In this document: in pieces, positions 34,816 to 44,133 of the stretch
How the letters are laid out: each line of letters starts with the position of its first letter
Numbering within the stretch: the stretch's first letter is position 1
Source of the DNA: Altererythrobacter aquiaggeris
Lineage (GTDB): Bacteria > Pseudomonadota > Alphaproteobacteria > Sphingomonadales > Sphingomonadaceae
Length of the DNA: 64,000 bases
Direction of reading: 5' to 3'
Assembly (NCBI RefSeq): GCF_037154015.1
Contig: NZ_JBANRL010000001.1
Location: 992,001-1,056,000 of the forward strand
The notes under the pieces: generated by a model
Databases searched by the model: none
What the model was told of the DNA's origin: nothing
Seen by the model: the letters and a program-made list of their open reading frames with translations, nothing else
Program-made: the position numbers and the translations under genes

Positions 34816-36335
34816 TGGACGATACCCCGCTTCAAACCGGCACAAGTACGGGCACGGGCACGGGTAGCGGCACAGGTAGCGGCACCACAATCAACCTGAG
34901 CCTCGTCTCGCACACCAATGCCGGCAAAACCACGCTGGCACGCACGCTGCTGGGCCGCGATATCGGCGAGGTCCGTGATGCCGCGCATGTTACCGATATC
35001 GCCAGTGGCCACGTGCTGGTGCAATCGGGCGATGATACGTTGATGCTGTGGGACACGCCCGGCTTTGGCGATACCGCGCGCTTGCTGTCCCGCCTGCGGA
35101 TGACCGGCAATCCGATCGGCTGGATGTTGACGCAGGTGTGGGACCGTTGGCGCGAACGGCCACTCTGGTCCAGCCAGCAGGCCGTCAAAAACGCCCGCGA
35201 GCAGGCCGATGTCATCTTGTATCTGGTCAATGCAGCGGAAGACCCCGCCGCTGCGCCCTATGTCGCGCTGGAAATGGAAGTGCTGGCCTGGATTGGCAAG
35301 CCCGTCCTCCTGCTGCTCAACCAGATGGGGCCGCCCAAGGAAAATGTCGCCGCAGACCTGCGCCGCTGGGAAAGTCATGTCGGCGAATATGCGGAAGTGG
35401 CGGGCGCGTTGCCGCTTGACGCTTTTGCCCGTTGCTGGGTCCAGGAAGGCGCGTTGCTGGCGCGGGTCGCGCCTTTGCTTGCGCCGGAAAAACAGCCGGC
35501 AATGGCCGGTCTGGCCGCGCGCTGGATGGAACTGAACCGGGCGCGCTTCGAAGCATCGATGGAAGCGTTGGCCAAACCATTGGCGCAGGCGCTGGCCGAC
35601 CGCGAACCCGTGCCGACCGGCGATTGGGTCGATCAACTCGGTGCAACGCTGAAGGCCGGAAAGGGTGGCAACCGCGAAGCGCGCAAGGCGATGGAGGCGT
35701 TATCGCATCGGCTTGCCGAAGGAACCGGCACCTCGACCAGCGAACTTATCCGCCTCCACGGCCTGGACGGCAGGGCTACGCGCAAAGTGCTCGAACGCCT
35801 GGGCGACGATTACAAGCAAAGCGAAAAGGCTTCGGAAGGATTTTCCGCAGTTCTGGGCGGCTTGATGTCAGGCGCGGTCACCGGACTCGCTGCAGACGTC
35901 ATGGCCGGCGGCCTGACGCTGGGCGGCGGGCTGATTGTGGGCGGAATTCTCGGCGCGCTCGGCGCAGGCGGAATCGCGCACGGTATCAATTTGGCCAAGG
36001 GCGAGGAGGGATCAAGCGTCCGCTGGTCAGAAAAGTTTTTCAAAAGCCTGTATGGTGCAGCCCTGCTGCGCTATCTCGCAGTCGCGCATTTCGGGCGGGG
36101 ACGCGGTGAATGGGAAGAGGGTGAGCATCCGCAATTCTGGCTCGAATTTGTCGATAGCGAGGTCGAACGACAAGGCAGCGCGCTGGCCAGCCTTTACGCC
36201 AAAGGCAAGCGCACCGAACCAGGCGAACTTGAAAGCGATCTGGTTACACTATTGAAACAGAGTGGCGAGCGTCTGCTGCAGCGGCTTTATCCCGGTGCCC
36301 TGACCGGGGTTGTAACAGCTTCGACATCAGACTGA
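34815..36335 (+). CDS. DUF3482-type membrane GTPase
   Basis: 506 residues. A (TG)n/(SG)n low-complexity stretch (about residues 6-25) precedes a P-loop GTPase domain: SHTNAGKTTLARTLL (G1), LWDTPGFGDTARLLS (G3) and LLLNQMGPP at the G4 position, where the usual NKxD is NQMG. The C-terminal half holds a Gly-rich membrane-inserting region (GLMSGAVTGLAADVMAGGLT to GALGAGGIAHGINLA) and a final helical part. Pairs of this GTPase with DUF2868 proteins occur in pseudomonads and other proteobacteria. The function is unknown; membrane remodelling is one guess. Confidence 0.85.
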   Translation: MDDTPLQTGTSTGTGTGSGTGSGTTINLSLVSHTNAGKTTLARTLLGRDIGEVRDAAHVTDIASGHVLVQSGDDTLMLWDTPGFGDTARLLSRLRMTGNPIGWMLTQVWDRWRERPLWSSQQAVKNAREQADVILYLVNAAEDPAAAPYVALEMEVLAWIGKPVLLLLNQMGPPKENVAADLRRWESHVGEYAEVAGALPLDAFARCWVQEGALLARVAPLLAPEKQPAMAGLAARWMELNRARFEASMEALAKPLAQALADREPVPTGDWVDQLGATLKAGKGGNREARKAMEALSHRLAEGTGTSTSELIRLHGLDGRATRKVLERLGDDYKQSEKASEGFSAVLGGLMSGAVTGLAADVMAGGLTLGGGLIVGGILGALGAGGIAHGINLAKGEEGSSVRWSEKFFKSLYGAALLRYLAVAHFGRGRGEWEEGEHPQFWLEFVDSEVERQGSALASLYAKGKRTEPGELESDLVTLLKQSGERLLQRLYPGALTGVVTASTSD

Positions 36336-36381
36336 TCTCTTTGTTGCACCGCAGTTCTGCTCAGCCTAAACGCCTGCGCCT

Positions 36382-37173
36382 ATGAAGCGCACCCATCTGC
36401 CCCTGAACGCCCTGCGTGTATTCGATGCTGCTGCCCGGCACCTCAGTTTTACGCGCGCGGCTGACGAACTGGCAGTGACGCCCGCTGCCGTAGGTCAGCA
36501 AATCCGCGCATTGGAAGATCACCTCGGGACCGTGCTGTTTCGCCGTACACCGCAAGGGCTGGAACTGACTGACGAGGGTATCGCCGGACTGGATCCGCTG
36601 CGCGAGGGGTTTCTGCGGTTTGAAGAAAGCGTGCAGAACATGCAGTCGGGTCAGGCATCCGACCGATACACAATCGCTGCGCCGCGCGAATTCTATGCCC
36701 AGTGGCTGGCCTCGCGGCTGGCGAAGTTTCAGGCGCAAAATCCGGAGGCGCGGTTCCAGCTGGTAGCTGACGATAACGCCGATTTCACCGAAGCAAACCT
36801 GGACTGCGCGTTCCGCATGGTCGATGGTCCGGGCGATCTCGAGGGGGTGGAGGTGGCCAAGGCCTGCCGGGTAACAGTGGCTGCGCCGGGCGCTCCCGAA
36901 GTGTGGATCGGATGGCCACAGGGCGAGCCGCCAGACGGCGAAAACACGGTGCTTCAAGTAGCCAACGCAGGACAGGCTCTGTCGTCTGCAATGGCAGGAA
37001 TGGGCCGTGCGATATTGCCGGCTCCGCTGGTCGAGGAGGCGATCGCGGCCAGCCGTCTTGAACGGATCGCCGGACCGGAAGAATGCCGTTTGGCGTATTG
37101 GCTTGTCGCTCCGCGCCCGCAATGGCGCCAAACCAAGATCAGGGCACTGGCGGCGTTTCTTTCGGACAATTGA
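36382..37173 (+). CDS. LysR-family transcriptional regulator (GcvA-like)
   Basis: 263 residues, shorter than the usual 300. The N-terminal HTH reads LPLNALRVFDAAARHLSFTR and then ADELAVTPAAVGQQIRALED, close to GcvA/AmpR-type regulators; the effector domain begins near YTIAAPREFYAQWLASRLA. The neighbouring GNAT gene starts 2 bp after its stop, so they are probably cotranscribed and the target may lie elsewhere. Confidence 0.88.
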   Translation: MKRTHLPLNALRVFDAAARHLSFTRAADELAVTPAAVGQQIRALEDHLGTVLFRRTPQGLELTDEGIAGLDPLREGFLRFEESVQNMQSGQASDRYTIAAPREFYAQWLASRLAKFQAQNPEARFQLVADDNADFTEANLDCAFRMVDGPGDLEGVEVAKACRVTVAAPGAPEVWIGWPQGEPPDGENTVLQVANAGQALSSAMAGMGRAILPAPLVEEAIAASRLERIAGPEECRLAYWLVAPRPQWRQTKIRALAAFLSDN

Positions 37174-37175
37174 CC

Positions 37176-37697
37176 ATGGATACACCTGTTCTGCAGACCG
37201 AACGCCACTATTTACGCCCCATCGAAATTGGCGATGTCGAAGCATTCTGGCCAACCTTCAACAATGCAGACGCGATGCGCTGGTGGAGCCGCGCGCCATT
37301 TACCGACAAGCAGGAGCTTGCCGATTGGTTGCTGGACACGGATTGGGCGGGGCGAACGTGGGTTGCCATCCCCGCATCGGGCGGACCCGCAGTTTGCAGG
37401 GTGGTCGCTACGCTGCACGAAGAAGGCGTGAGCGAAATCGGGTATCTTACCGTTCTCGGCGCGCAGGGGCAGGGGATAGCACGCGAATGCGTCGCCGCGC
37501 TTGTTTCGCAGCTATTCACTGCCGAGAACAACCGCCGTGTCTGGGCTGACGTGGATCCCGAGAATGCCGCTTCCAACGCCTTGCTCGAGCGGCTCGGTTT
37601 TACGCACGAAGGTACGCTGCGCGCGGCGTGGAAAACGCATATCGGGATACGAGACAGCTATATCTGGGGTCTGCTGGCCACTGACTGGCGCAACTAA
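37176..37697 (+). CDS. GNAT-family N-acetyltransferase (RimJ/RimL type)
   Basis: 173 residues. It begins MDTPVLQTERHYLRPIEIGD and carries LTVLGAQGQGIARECVAAL (acetyl-CoA loop) and NAASNALLERLGFTHEGTLR, both typical of the RimJ/RimL branch. The substrate is unknown. A weak hairpin with a short T-run (TCTGGT-AGG-ACCGGA-TTTGTT, 37715-37735) may end the transcript. Confidence 0.88.
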   Translation: MDTPVLQTERHYLRPIEIGDVEAFWPTFNNADAMRWWSRAPFTDKQELADWLLDTDWAGRTWVAIPASGGPAVCRVVATLHEEGVSEIGYLTVLGAQGQGIARECVAALVSQLFTAENNRRVWADVDPENAASNALLERLGFTHEGTLRAAWKTHIGIRDSYIWGLLATDWRN

Positions 37698-37944
37698 CCC
37701 GGCTTCGTAGCCTGTCTGGTAGGACCGGATTTGTTATCCCACGCATTATGTGGCAGTTTGGTGACGGTTTCACGAGAGGAACCTAATACTTCGCAACGCA
37801 AACCCCTCTGGCCGGGGCGTAAGCTTTGGTTTCCGTAAGGGAAAAGCAGGGTCACCCTTAAAGTCGCCAGATTTGATTGCTTCCCCCGAAGTTTGGGCTG
37901 AAAAGGTCATGGGCAATATAAAAATAATAAACGGGAGGGAAAAT

Positions 37945-40479
37945 ATGAAATTTAAAACCAGAAATGTTGTTTTGCTGGGCGTGTCGGCAACTGCGCTGAT
38001 GGTAATGCCGGGCGCGGCTTTTGCCCAGGCAACAGGTCAGACCGATGATGCCGCTGCGGATGCGTCCGATCAAATCGTGGTTATCGGTAGCCGCGGCAAG
38101 CCTCGCACAATTACGGATTCTCCCGTTGCTATCGATTCGGTTGGTGCCGATGCAATCGCTGCCACAGGCGCGACCGAAACCGGCCGTATCCTCCAGGAAC
38201 TGGTCCCCTCCTTCAATTTCTCGAGCTCGTCGGTTTCTGACGGCACGGATTCGCTGCTTCCGGCGACATTGCGCGGTCTTGGTCCCGATCAGACACTGGT
38301 ACTGGTCAATGGCAAGCGGCGTCACAAATCGGCGCTTGTGCATGTCAACACCTCGGTCGGACGCGGCACCGCCGGTACCGACATCAACGCCATTCCCGCC
38401 AGCGCACTGAAGCAGGTCGATGTGCTGCGCGATGGTGCAGCCGCGCTCTACGGCTCGGATGCAATTGCCGGCGTGATCAATTTCGAGCTGCGCGATGATC
38501 CCGAGGCCGGCCATGTGACTGCCTCGGTCGGCCAGAATTACGAAAGCGACGGGCTGACGTATCAAGCGGGCGTGAACAAGGGTTTCGCGCTTGGTGATGG
38601 TTTCATCAATCTGACATATGAATATACTAATCGCGAAAATTCCAACCGCGCCGGTCTTTCGGCACAGTGCCAATATTTGTGCACGACCGTAGGCGGGCAG
38701 ATACGTGCTGCCCCATCCACCCAAGCGCGCGAGATTGCGTTCGACCGGCAGAACTTCCGCATCGGCGACAGCGATTCCGAAGGGCATAGCATTTTCGTTA
38801 ACGCCGGCGTTCCGTTGGGCGATACGGCAGAAGGCTATGCTTTTGGCGGCTGGAGCACACGGCGCAACGAATCCGCAGGGTTCTACCGCCGGGCCAATCA
38901 GGGCGCCAACACACTGCTGGCACTTTACCCCGATGGATTCCTGCCGCTTATCCGCCCCAAGATCGAAGATTTCTCTGCGGCGGCTGGCGTAAAGTTCGAT
39001 GTGAGCGAGAATTTCAACATCGATACCAGCGTGAATTACGGCAACAACAGCTATAATTTCCAGATCGCCAACACCAACAATGCCTCGCTTGGACCCAATT
39101 CCGGGACGGTGTTTGACGCCGGTACGCTGGAGCTGTCCGAATGGAGCGGTAACATCGACGCGGTCTATCTGATGGGCAATTACAGCGCCGCGTTCGGCGT
39201 TGGCTACCGCAGCGAAACTTACGAACTGATCGCGGGTGAACCCGATTCCTACATAAATGGCGGCTTCATTAACACCGACACGTTCAACACGCCGCCGCTG
39301 TTCGGCCCTACGGCTGGCGCAGCGGGCTCGCAGGTGTTTCCAGGGTTCAGCCCTGACAATGCGGTGGACGAAAGCCGCGACAGTTACTCGGCCTATCTCG
39401 AACTCACCGCAGATCTGGGCGAACGGGTTAATCTGCAGGGAGCGCTGCGGTACGAAAATTACGATGGTTTCGGCAGTTCGCTGACGGGTAAAGTGGCTGG
39501 TCTGTTTACCTTGACCGAGGGCGCAAAGGTGCGCGGTTCGTTCACCACAGGTTTCCGTGCGCCTTCGATGCAACAGCTTTACTTCAACGCCACCAGCACC
39601 CAGTTTGTGACTGTCGGCGGTGCTACAGTGTCGCAGGAGCGCGGCACATTCCGCAACGACAGCGCGCTGGCCCGGGGTCTCGGGATTCCTGAACTGGAAG
39701 AAGAAACCTCGGTCAGCTACGGCGGCGGCGTGGTTCTCGAACCGGCAAGCGGCCTCGTGATAACGGCCGATTATTACCACATCGAAATTGACGACCGGAT
39801 CATGATTTCCGGTGCGATCAATCCGGTGACGCCAGGTATTCTGGCAGCATTCAATGCAGCCGGAGCAACGCAGGGCCAGTTCTTTATCAACGGTGTCGAT
39901 ACCACGACAGACGGGGTCGATGTCGTGGCGTCTTACAGGCTGCCGGGAGATATTGCCGGCGGTGTTTTGAAACTGACGTCGTCGTTCAACTACAATGATA
40001 CGAAGGTAACCGAACTCCCGGCACCCGGCCTGCTTGCCGGGCTTGATCTGGTGACGGCTCAGGACGTTTCGATTATCGAGGAATGGCAGCCCAAAACGCG
40101 CTTCAATCTGGGTGCGAACTGGAATAGCGACAATTGGGGGTTCAACCTGCAGCTGAGCCAATATGGCGAATACACCGTTTGCGAAGGCGGCTGCACCGGG
40201 GTGGATACCGATACCCAGACCTTCGGTTCCAAATGGCTCACAGATATCCAGGTCGACTACACCTTCGATATGGGTCTGAAGCTGGCGATTGGCGCAAACA
40301 ATCTGTTCGATGTCTATCCGGACATCAACAACATCGGACAGGCACGCGGCGGGACGCTGTATGACAGCACCGGCAATCTGATTGTGGATAGCCCTGGCGT
40401 GTTCCAGTACTCACGCCGCTCGGCGCCATTCGGATTTAATGGTGGACATTATTACCTGCGTGCAAGTTTCGACTTCTAG
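37945..40479 (+). CDS. TonB-dependent outer-membrane receptor
   Basis: 844 residues. Signal peptide MKFKTRNVVLLGVSATALMV with cleavage after AFA; a TonB-box-like IVVIGSRG; plug domain with ATLRGLGPDQTLVLVNGKRRH, SALKQVDVLRDGAAALYGSD and AIAGVINFEL. A 22-strand barrel follows, ending in the usual aromatic HYYLRASFDF. The NGKRRHKSALV plug type is common in sphingomonads and xanthomonads. The ligand is unknown; no transport or hydrolase genes adjoin. The start has GGGAGGG 6 nt upstream. The 247-bp spacer before it shows no riboswitch I recognise. Confidence 0.92.
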   Translation: MKFKTRNVVLLGVSATALMVMPGAAFAQATGQTDDAAADASDQIVVIGSRGKPRTITDSPVAIDSVGADAIAATGATETGRILQELVPSFNFSSSSVSDGTDSLLPATLRGLGPDQTLVLVNGKRRHKSALVHVNTSVGRGTAGTDINAIPASALKQVDVLRDGAAALYGSDAIAGVINFELRDDPEAGHVTASVGQNYESDGLTYQAGVNKGFALGDGFINLTYEYTNRENSNRAGLSAQCQYLCTTVGGQIRAAPSTQAREIAFDRQNFRIGDSDSEGHSIFVNAGVPLGDTAEGYAFGGWSTRRNESAGFYRRANQGANTLLALYPDGFLPLIRPKIEDFSAAAGVKFDVSENFNIDTSVNYGNNSYNFQIANTNNASLGPNSGTVFDAGTLELSEWSGNIDAVYLMGNYSAAFGVGYRSETYELIAGEPDSYINGGFINTDTFNTPPLFGPTAGAAGSQVFPGFSPDNAVDESRDSYSAYLELTADLGERVNLQGALRYENYDGFGSSLTGKVAGLFTLTEGAKVRGSFTTGFRAPSMQQLYFNATSTQFVTVGGATVSQERGTFRNDSALARGLGIPELEEETSVSYGGGVVLEPASGLVITADYYHIEIDDRIMISGAINPVTPGILAAFNAAGATQGQFFINGVDTTTDGVDVVASYRLPGDIAGGVLKLTSSFNYNDTKVTELPAPGLLAGLDLVTAQDVSIIEEWQPKTRFNLGANWNSDNWGFNLQLSQYGEYTVCEGGCTGVDTDTQTFGSKWLTDIQVDYTFDMGLKLAIGANNLFDVYPDINNIGQARGGTLYDSTGNLIVDSPGVFQYSRRSAPFGFNGGHYYLRASFDF

Positions 40480-40502
40480 ACAAATGTGAGCATAATTTTT
40501 GG

Positions 40503-40540
40503 AGGCCGGTTTGATGCGAAGTCAGACCGGCCTTCATTTG
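40503..40540 (+). terminator. Terminator-like hairpin after the TonB receptor
   Basis: AGGCCGGT (40503-40510) pairs with ACCGGCCT (40526-40533), with T-rich sequence after the stem (TCATTTGT). The U-run is weak. Confidence 0.6.
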
Positions 40541-40590
40541 TAAAGTTATCTCGGGTCGCTATAATATGCCTTCGTAACCTCGACCCGCGC

Positions 40591-40619
40591 TTGACCTGTC
40601 GCCCAACCCTCGCTAGAGG
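40591..40619 (+). promoter_or_regulatory. Candidate promoter of the str operon
   Basis: TTGACC (40591-40596), 17 bp spacer, TAGAGG (40614-40619). It lies about 340 bp before rpsL, which would give a long leader containing the two structures listed separately. Apart from these elements the 480-bp spacer 40480-40961 holds no supportable gene. Confidence 0.45.
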
Positions 40620-40703
40620 GCCGCTCATCCGATGCACGCTTTTTCCACCGAGCTAGCGATGCAGAGGGCAGATAGAGCTGAACATTGGCACTATGTCGTG
40701 GGG

Positions 40704-40733
40704 GGCCTTGGTCGTAGGACCGGGGTCTTTTTC
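40704..40733 (+). terminator. Attenuator-like hairpin in the rpsL leader
   Basis: CCTTGGTC (40706-40713) pairs with GACCGGGG (40718-40725) around GTAG, extendable by two base pairs, and is followed by TTTTTCTATT. If the promoter at 40591 is right, it forms about 80-105 nt into the transcript. Confidence 0.5.
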
Positions 40734-40918
40734 TATTGAGCGGTTCGCGGTTTTCCGCTGTTTCGCTTCTCGCGGCAAGTGTCAGAGTAACCCGGTGCTT
40801 TTGGCCCAGGTGGAGTGTTTTTCAGTTCGCGCACGAAGGCCGTTATTACGGCGCTTCTATTTCGCCGGGTTTCTGGTTTGCCGGAAATGCCGATGCGGGG
40901 CGCGGGTTCGACAACACA

Positions 40919-40951
40919 TCACCTGAACCATGTGCGCCACAAATCAGGTGA
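40919..40951 (+). promoter_or_regulatory. Hairpin covering the rpsL ribosome binding site
   Basis: TCACCTGA (40919-40926) is perfectly complementary to TCAGGTGA (40944-40951), and the 3' arm includes the AGGTGA that serves as or adjoins the Shine-Dalgarno element of rpsL (ATG 40962). Confidence 0.45.
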
Positions 40952-40961
40952 AGAACACTTC

Positions 40962-41333
40962 ATGCCGACAATTAACCAGCTGGTCCGCAAGGGCCGTGTT
41001 CCGCAGAAGGCCAAATCCAAGGTCCCTGCGATGGAAGCCAACCCGCAGAAGCGCGGCGTTTGCACACGTGTATATACAACGACCCCGAAGAAGCCGAACT
41101 CGGCCTTGCGCAAGGTTGCGAAGATCCGTCTGACCAATCAGCGCGAAGTCATCAGCTATATTCCGGGCGAGGGCCATAATCTGCAGGAACACAGCGTTGT
41201 GCTGATCCGCGGCGGCCGTGTTCGCGACCTTCCAGGTGTGCGCTATCACGTTCTGCGCGGCGTTCTCGATACCCAGGGTGTCAAGGACCGCAAGCAGTCC
41301 CGTTCGAAGTACGGCGCCAAGCGTCCGAAGTAA
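40962..41333 (+). CDS. rpsL: Ribosomal protein uS12
   Basis: 123 residues, decoding-site protein of the 30S subunit. The N terminus is [12 protein letters not shown], followed by the near-invariant [11 protein letters not shown] (Lys43 present) and [27 protein letters not shown]. Position 88, usually Lys, is Arg here. First gene of the str operon. Confidence 0.98.
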   Translation: MPTINQLVRKGRVPQKAKSKVPAMEANPQKRGVCTRVYTTTPKKPNSALRKVAKIRLTNQREVISYIPGEGHNLQEHSVVLIRGGRVRDLPGVRYHVLRGVLDTQGVKDRKQSRSKYGAKRPK

Positions 41334-41406
41334 GCCTGTTAGGCCCAAGATTTTGGCCGCGCGCGGACATTCCCGCTGCGCCGCCTGACCAAAAGGAATT
41401 CATCCG

Positions 41407-41877
41407 ATGTCACGTCGTCGTCGTCCCGAAAAGCGGATCATCCTGCCCGATCCCAAATTTGGTGATCAGATCCTGTCGAAGTTCATGAATAACCTCATGC
41501 TCGACGGTAAAAAATCCACTGCCGAAGGCATTGTTTATGGCGCACTCGACACCGTCGAGACCAAAGCCAAGACCGATCCGGTGCAGTTATTCCACGAAGC
41601 GCTGAACAATGTTAAGCCGCAAGTGGAAGTCCGCAGCCGCCGTGTTGGTGGTGCCACGTATCAGGTTCCGGTAGAAGTTCGTCCTGAACGCGCCCAGGCA
41701 CTTGCCATTCGCTGGCTTATCAGTGCAGCGCGTGGCCGCGCCGAAACCACCATGAGCGCACGCCTTTCCGGCGAGCTGATGGATGCGGCGAACAACCGCG
41801 GCAATGCGGTCAAGAAGCGTGAAGACGCGCACCGGATGGCAGATGCCAACCGGGCGTTCTCGCACTACCGCTGGTAA
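41407..41877 (+). CDS. rpsG: Ribosomal protein uS7
   Basis: 156 residues. Begins [20 protein letters not shown]; contains LIRWLI-like [13 protein letters not shown] and the C-terminal [22 protein letters not shown] 30S head assembly initiator, and the str-operon repressor in E. coli. Confidence 0.98.
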   Translation: MSRRRRPEKRIILPDPKFGDQILSKFMNNLMLDGKKSTAEGIVYGALDTVETKAKTDPVQLFHEALNNVKPQVEVRSRRVGGATYQVPVEVRPERAQALAIRWLISAARGRAETTMSARLSGELMDAANNRGNAVKKREDAHRMADANRAFSHYRW

Positions 41878-41946
41878 GAGTTTAAACATCCGGGGAAGGG
41901 ATGGCTGGTCGGCCTCCCTGATCCGCAAGCCCACTAGGAATTATCC

Positions 41947-44040
41947 ATGGCCCGCGAATATCCGCTGGAACGCTATCGTAACATCGGCATCATGGCTCAC
42001 ATCGATGCTGGTAAAACGACGACTACCGAACGCATTCTTTATTACACCGGTAAATCCTACAAAATCGGCGAAGTGCATGATGGCGCTGCGACGATGGATT
42101 GGATGGAACAGGAGCAGGAGCGCGGCATCACGATCACGTCTGCTGCGACCACCACGTTCTGGCAGAACGAAGATGGCAAGGGTGAAAAGCACCGCATCAA
42201 CATCATCGACACGCCCGGCCACGTGGATTTCACCATCGAAGTCGAACGTTCGCTTCGCGTACTCGATGGCGCGGTAGCCGTATTTGACGGTGTTGCCGGT
42301 GTAGAGCCGCAGTCCGAGACTGTCTGGCGTCAGGCCGACAAATACAAAGTCCCGCGCATGTGCTTCATCAACAAGCTCGATCGTACCGGTGCAGACTTTT
42401 ATTACTGTGTACAGTCGATCATCGATCGCCTCGGCGCGAACCCGCTTGTGCTGTATCTCCCGATTGGCGCTGAAGGCGGGCTTCGCGGTGTCGTCGATCT
42501 GGTGAACAATCGCGGTATAGTCTGGGAAAATGACGGTCTCGGTGCCGAATTCGAATATATCGCCGTTCCTGACGATATGGCCGACAAGGCTGAAGAATAT
42601 CGCGCCAAGCTGATCGAAACAGTTGTCGAGCTTGACGATGATGTGATGGAAAAGTTTTTCGACGGCGAAATGCCTGATGCGGCAACGCTCAAGAAGCTCA
42701 TCCGCAAGGGCACGATGGACCAGGTTTTCGTCCCGGTTCTGTGTGGTTCGGCGTTCAAGAACAAGGGTGTTCAGCCTCTGCTTGATGCGGTTGTCGACTA
42801 TATGCCTTCGCCGCTCGACGTACCCGCAATCAAGGGCGTTTTGCCAGACAGCGACAAGGAAGAAACGCGCCCGTCCAGTGACGAAGCACCGTTCTCCGCG
42901 CTTGCATTCAAGATCATGAACGATCCGTTCGTCGGCTCGCTCACCTTCACGCGCATTTATTCCGGCCATCTCGAAAAGGGTATGGTGCTCAACTCCGTGA
43001 AGGAGAAGAAGGAAAAGATCGGCCGCATGTTGCTGATGCATTCCAACAACCGCGAAGATATTGATGAGGCATTTGCCGGTGACATCGTCGCGATTGCGGG
43101 CATGAAGGACACCACTACCGGCGATACGCTGTGTGCTCTGTCGCATCCGATCATTCTCGAGCGGATGGAATTCCCCGAGCCGGTTATCGAACTGTCCGTG
43201 GAGCCAAAGACCAAGGCCGACCAGGAAAAGATGGGCGTCGCGCTCAATCGCCTTGCCGCTGAAGATCCTTCATTCCGCGTTTCGACCGATCACGAATCCG
43301 GCCAGACGATCATCAAGGGAATGGGCGAGCTTCACCTCGACATTCTGGTTGACCGTATGAAGCGCGAATTCAAGGTTGAAGCCAACGTCGGTGCGCCTCA
43401 GGTCGCGTATCGCGAATCGCTCGGCCGTGAAATCGAAGTGGATTACACCCACAAGAAACAGTCGGGTGGTTCGGGCCAGTTTGCCCGCGCCAAGGCGACT
43501 TTCATTCCGGGTGAACGTGGTCAGGGCATCGTATTCGAAGACAGCATCAAGGGCGGTAATATTCCACGCGAATATATCCCGTCGCTCGAGAAGGGTCTGC
43601 GCGAACAGGCTGAAAGCGGTTATTTGATCGGGTTCCCGATTATCGATTTCACCATCAAGGTAACTGACGGCGCCTATCACGACGTCGATTCCTCGACGGT
43701 GGCGTTTGAAATCTGCGGCCGCGGTGCAATGCGTGAAGCAGCGGAACGTGGCGGCATCAAGCTGCTCGAACCGGTGATGAAGGTTGAAGTCATCACTCCC
43801 GAGGATTACCTTGGGGATGTAATCGGCGATCTCAATTCGCGTCGGGGTCAGATCCAGGGTACAGATTCGCGCGGCAACGCCCAAGCGGTCGAAGCAATGG
43901 TTCCGCTGGCGAATATGTTCGGCTACGTGAATGAGCTCCGCTCGTTCAGCCAGGGCCGGGCAAACTACTCGATGCAGTTCTCTCATTACGAGGAAGTGCC
44001 GGCGAGTGTCGCACTTGAGGTCAAGGAGAAGCTTGCTTAA
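41947..44040 (+). CDS. fusA: Elongation factor G
   Basis: 697 residues, translocation GTPase. G1 [16 protein letters not shown]3 DTPGHVDF, G4 NKLDRTGAD. Five-domain length is normal. It lies in the standard place between rpsG and tuf. Confidence 0.99.
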   Translation: MAREYPLERYRNIGIMAHIDAGKTTTTERILYYTGKSYKIGEVHDGAATMDWMEQEQERGITITSAATTTFWQNEDGKGEKHRINIIDTPGHVDFTIEVERSLRVLDGAVAVFDGVAGVEPQSETVWRQADKYKVPRMCFINKLDRTGADFYYCVQSIIDRLGANPLVLYLPIGAEGGLRGVVDLVNNRGIVWENDGLGAEFEYIAVPDDMADKAEEYRAKLIETVVELDDDVMEKFFDGEMPDAATLKKLIRKGTMDQVFVPVLCGSAFKNKGVQPLLDAVVDYMPSPLDVPAIKGVLPDSDKEETRPSSDEAPFSALAFKIMNDPFVGSLTFTRIYSGHLEKGMVLNSVKEKKEKIGRMLLMHSNNREDIDEAFAGDIVAIAGMKDTTTGDTLCALSHPIILERMEFPEPVIELSVEPKTKADQEKMGVALNRLAAEDPSFRVSTDHESGQTIIKGMGELHLDILVDRMKREFKVEANVGAPQVAYRESLGREIEVDYTHKKQSGGSGQFARAKATFIPGERGQGIVFEDSIKGGNIPREYIPSLEKGLREQAESGYLIGFPIIDFTIKVTDGAYHDVDSSTVAFEICGRGAMREAAERGGIKLLEPVMKVEVITPEDYLGDVIGDLNSRRGQIQGTDSRGNAQAVEAMVPLANMFGYVNELRSFSQGRANYSMQFSHYEEVPASVALEVKEKLA

Positions 44041-44060
44041 CTGCAAGCTACAGTCTAGGG

Positions 44061-44092
44061 GCGGCGCCTGTTTCAGCGGGTGCCGTTTTCTC
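44061..44092 (+). promoter_or_regulatory. Weak terminator/attenuator hairpin between fusA and tuf
   Basis: A 9-bp stem with two G-T pairs (CGGCGCCTG with CGGGTGCCG) is followed by TTTTCTCC. It may lower or modulate read-through into tuf. Confidence 0.35.
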
Positions 44093-44133
44093 CCGCAGTT
44101 TTTATATATTCAAGACACTAGAGGTTAGAGAAA

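Noticed and set aside
37858-40161. A 767-codon open frame on the minus strand
   Set aside because: It is exactly antisense to the TonB-receptor gene, whose codon pattern and domains are clear. The reverse product has no recognisable motifs.
37715-40725. Recurring GTAGGACCGG motif (37719, 40714, related copies near 27338 and 27350)
   Set aside because: Each copy is part of a different local hairpin, so the likeness is probably due to G-T-A-G loops in GC-rich stems rather than a shared operator.
40693-40961. Open frames upstream of rpsL in two phases
   Set aside because: No ribosome binding site, no family likeness, and they cover the structured leader.
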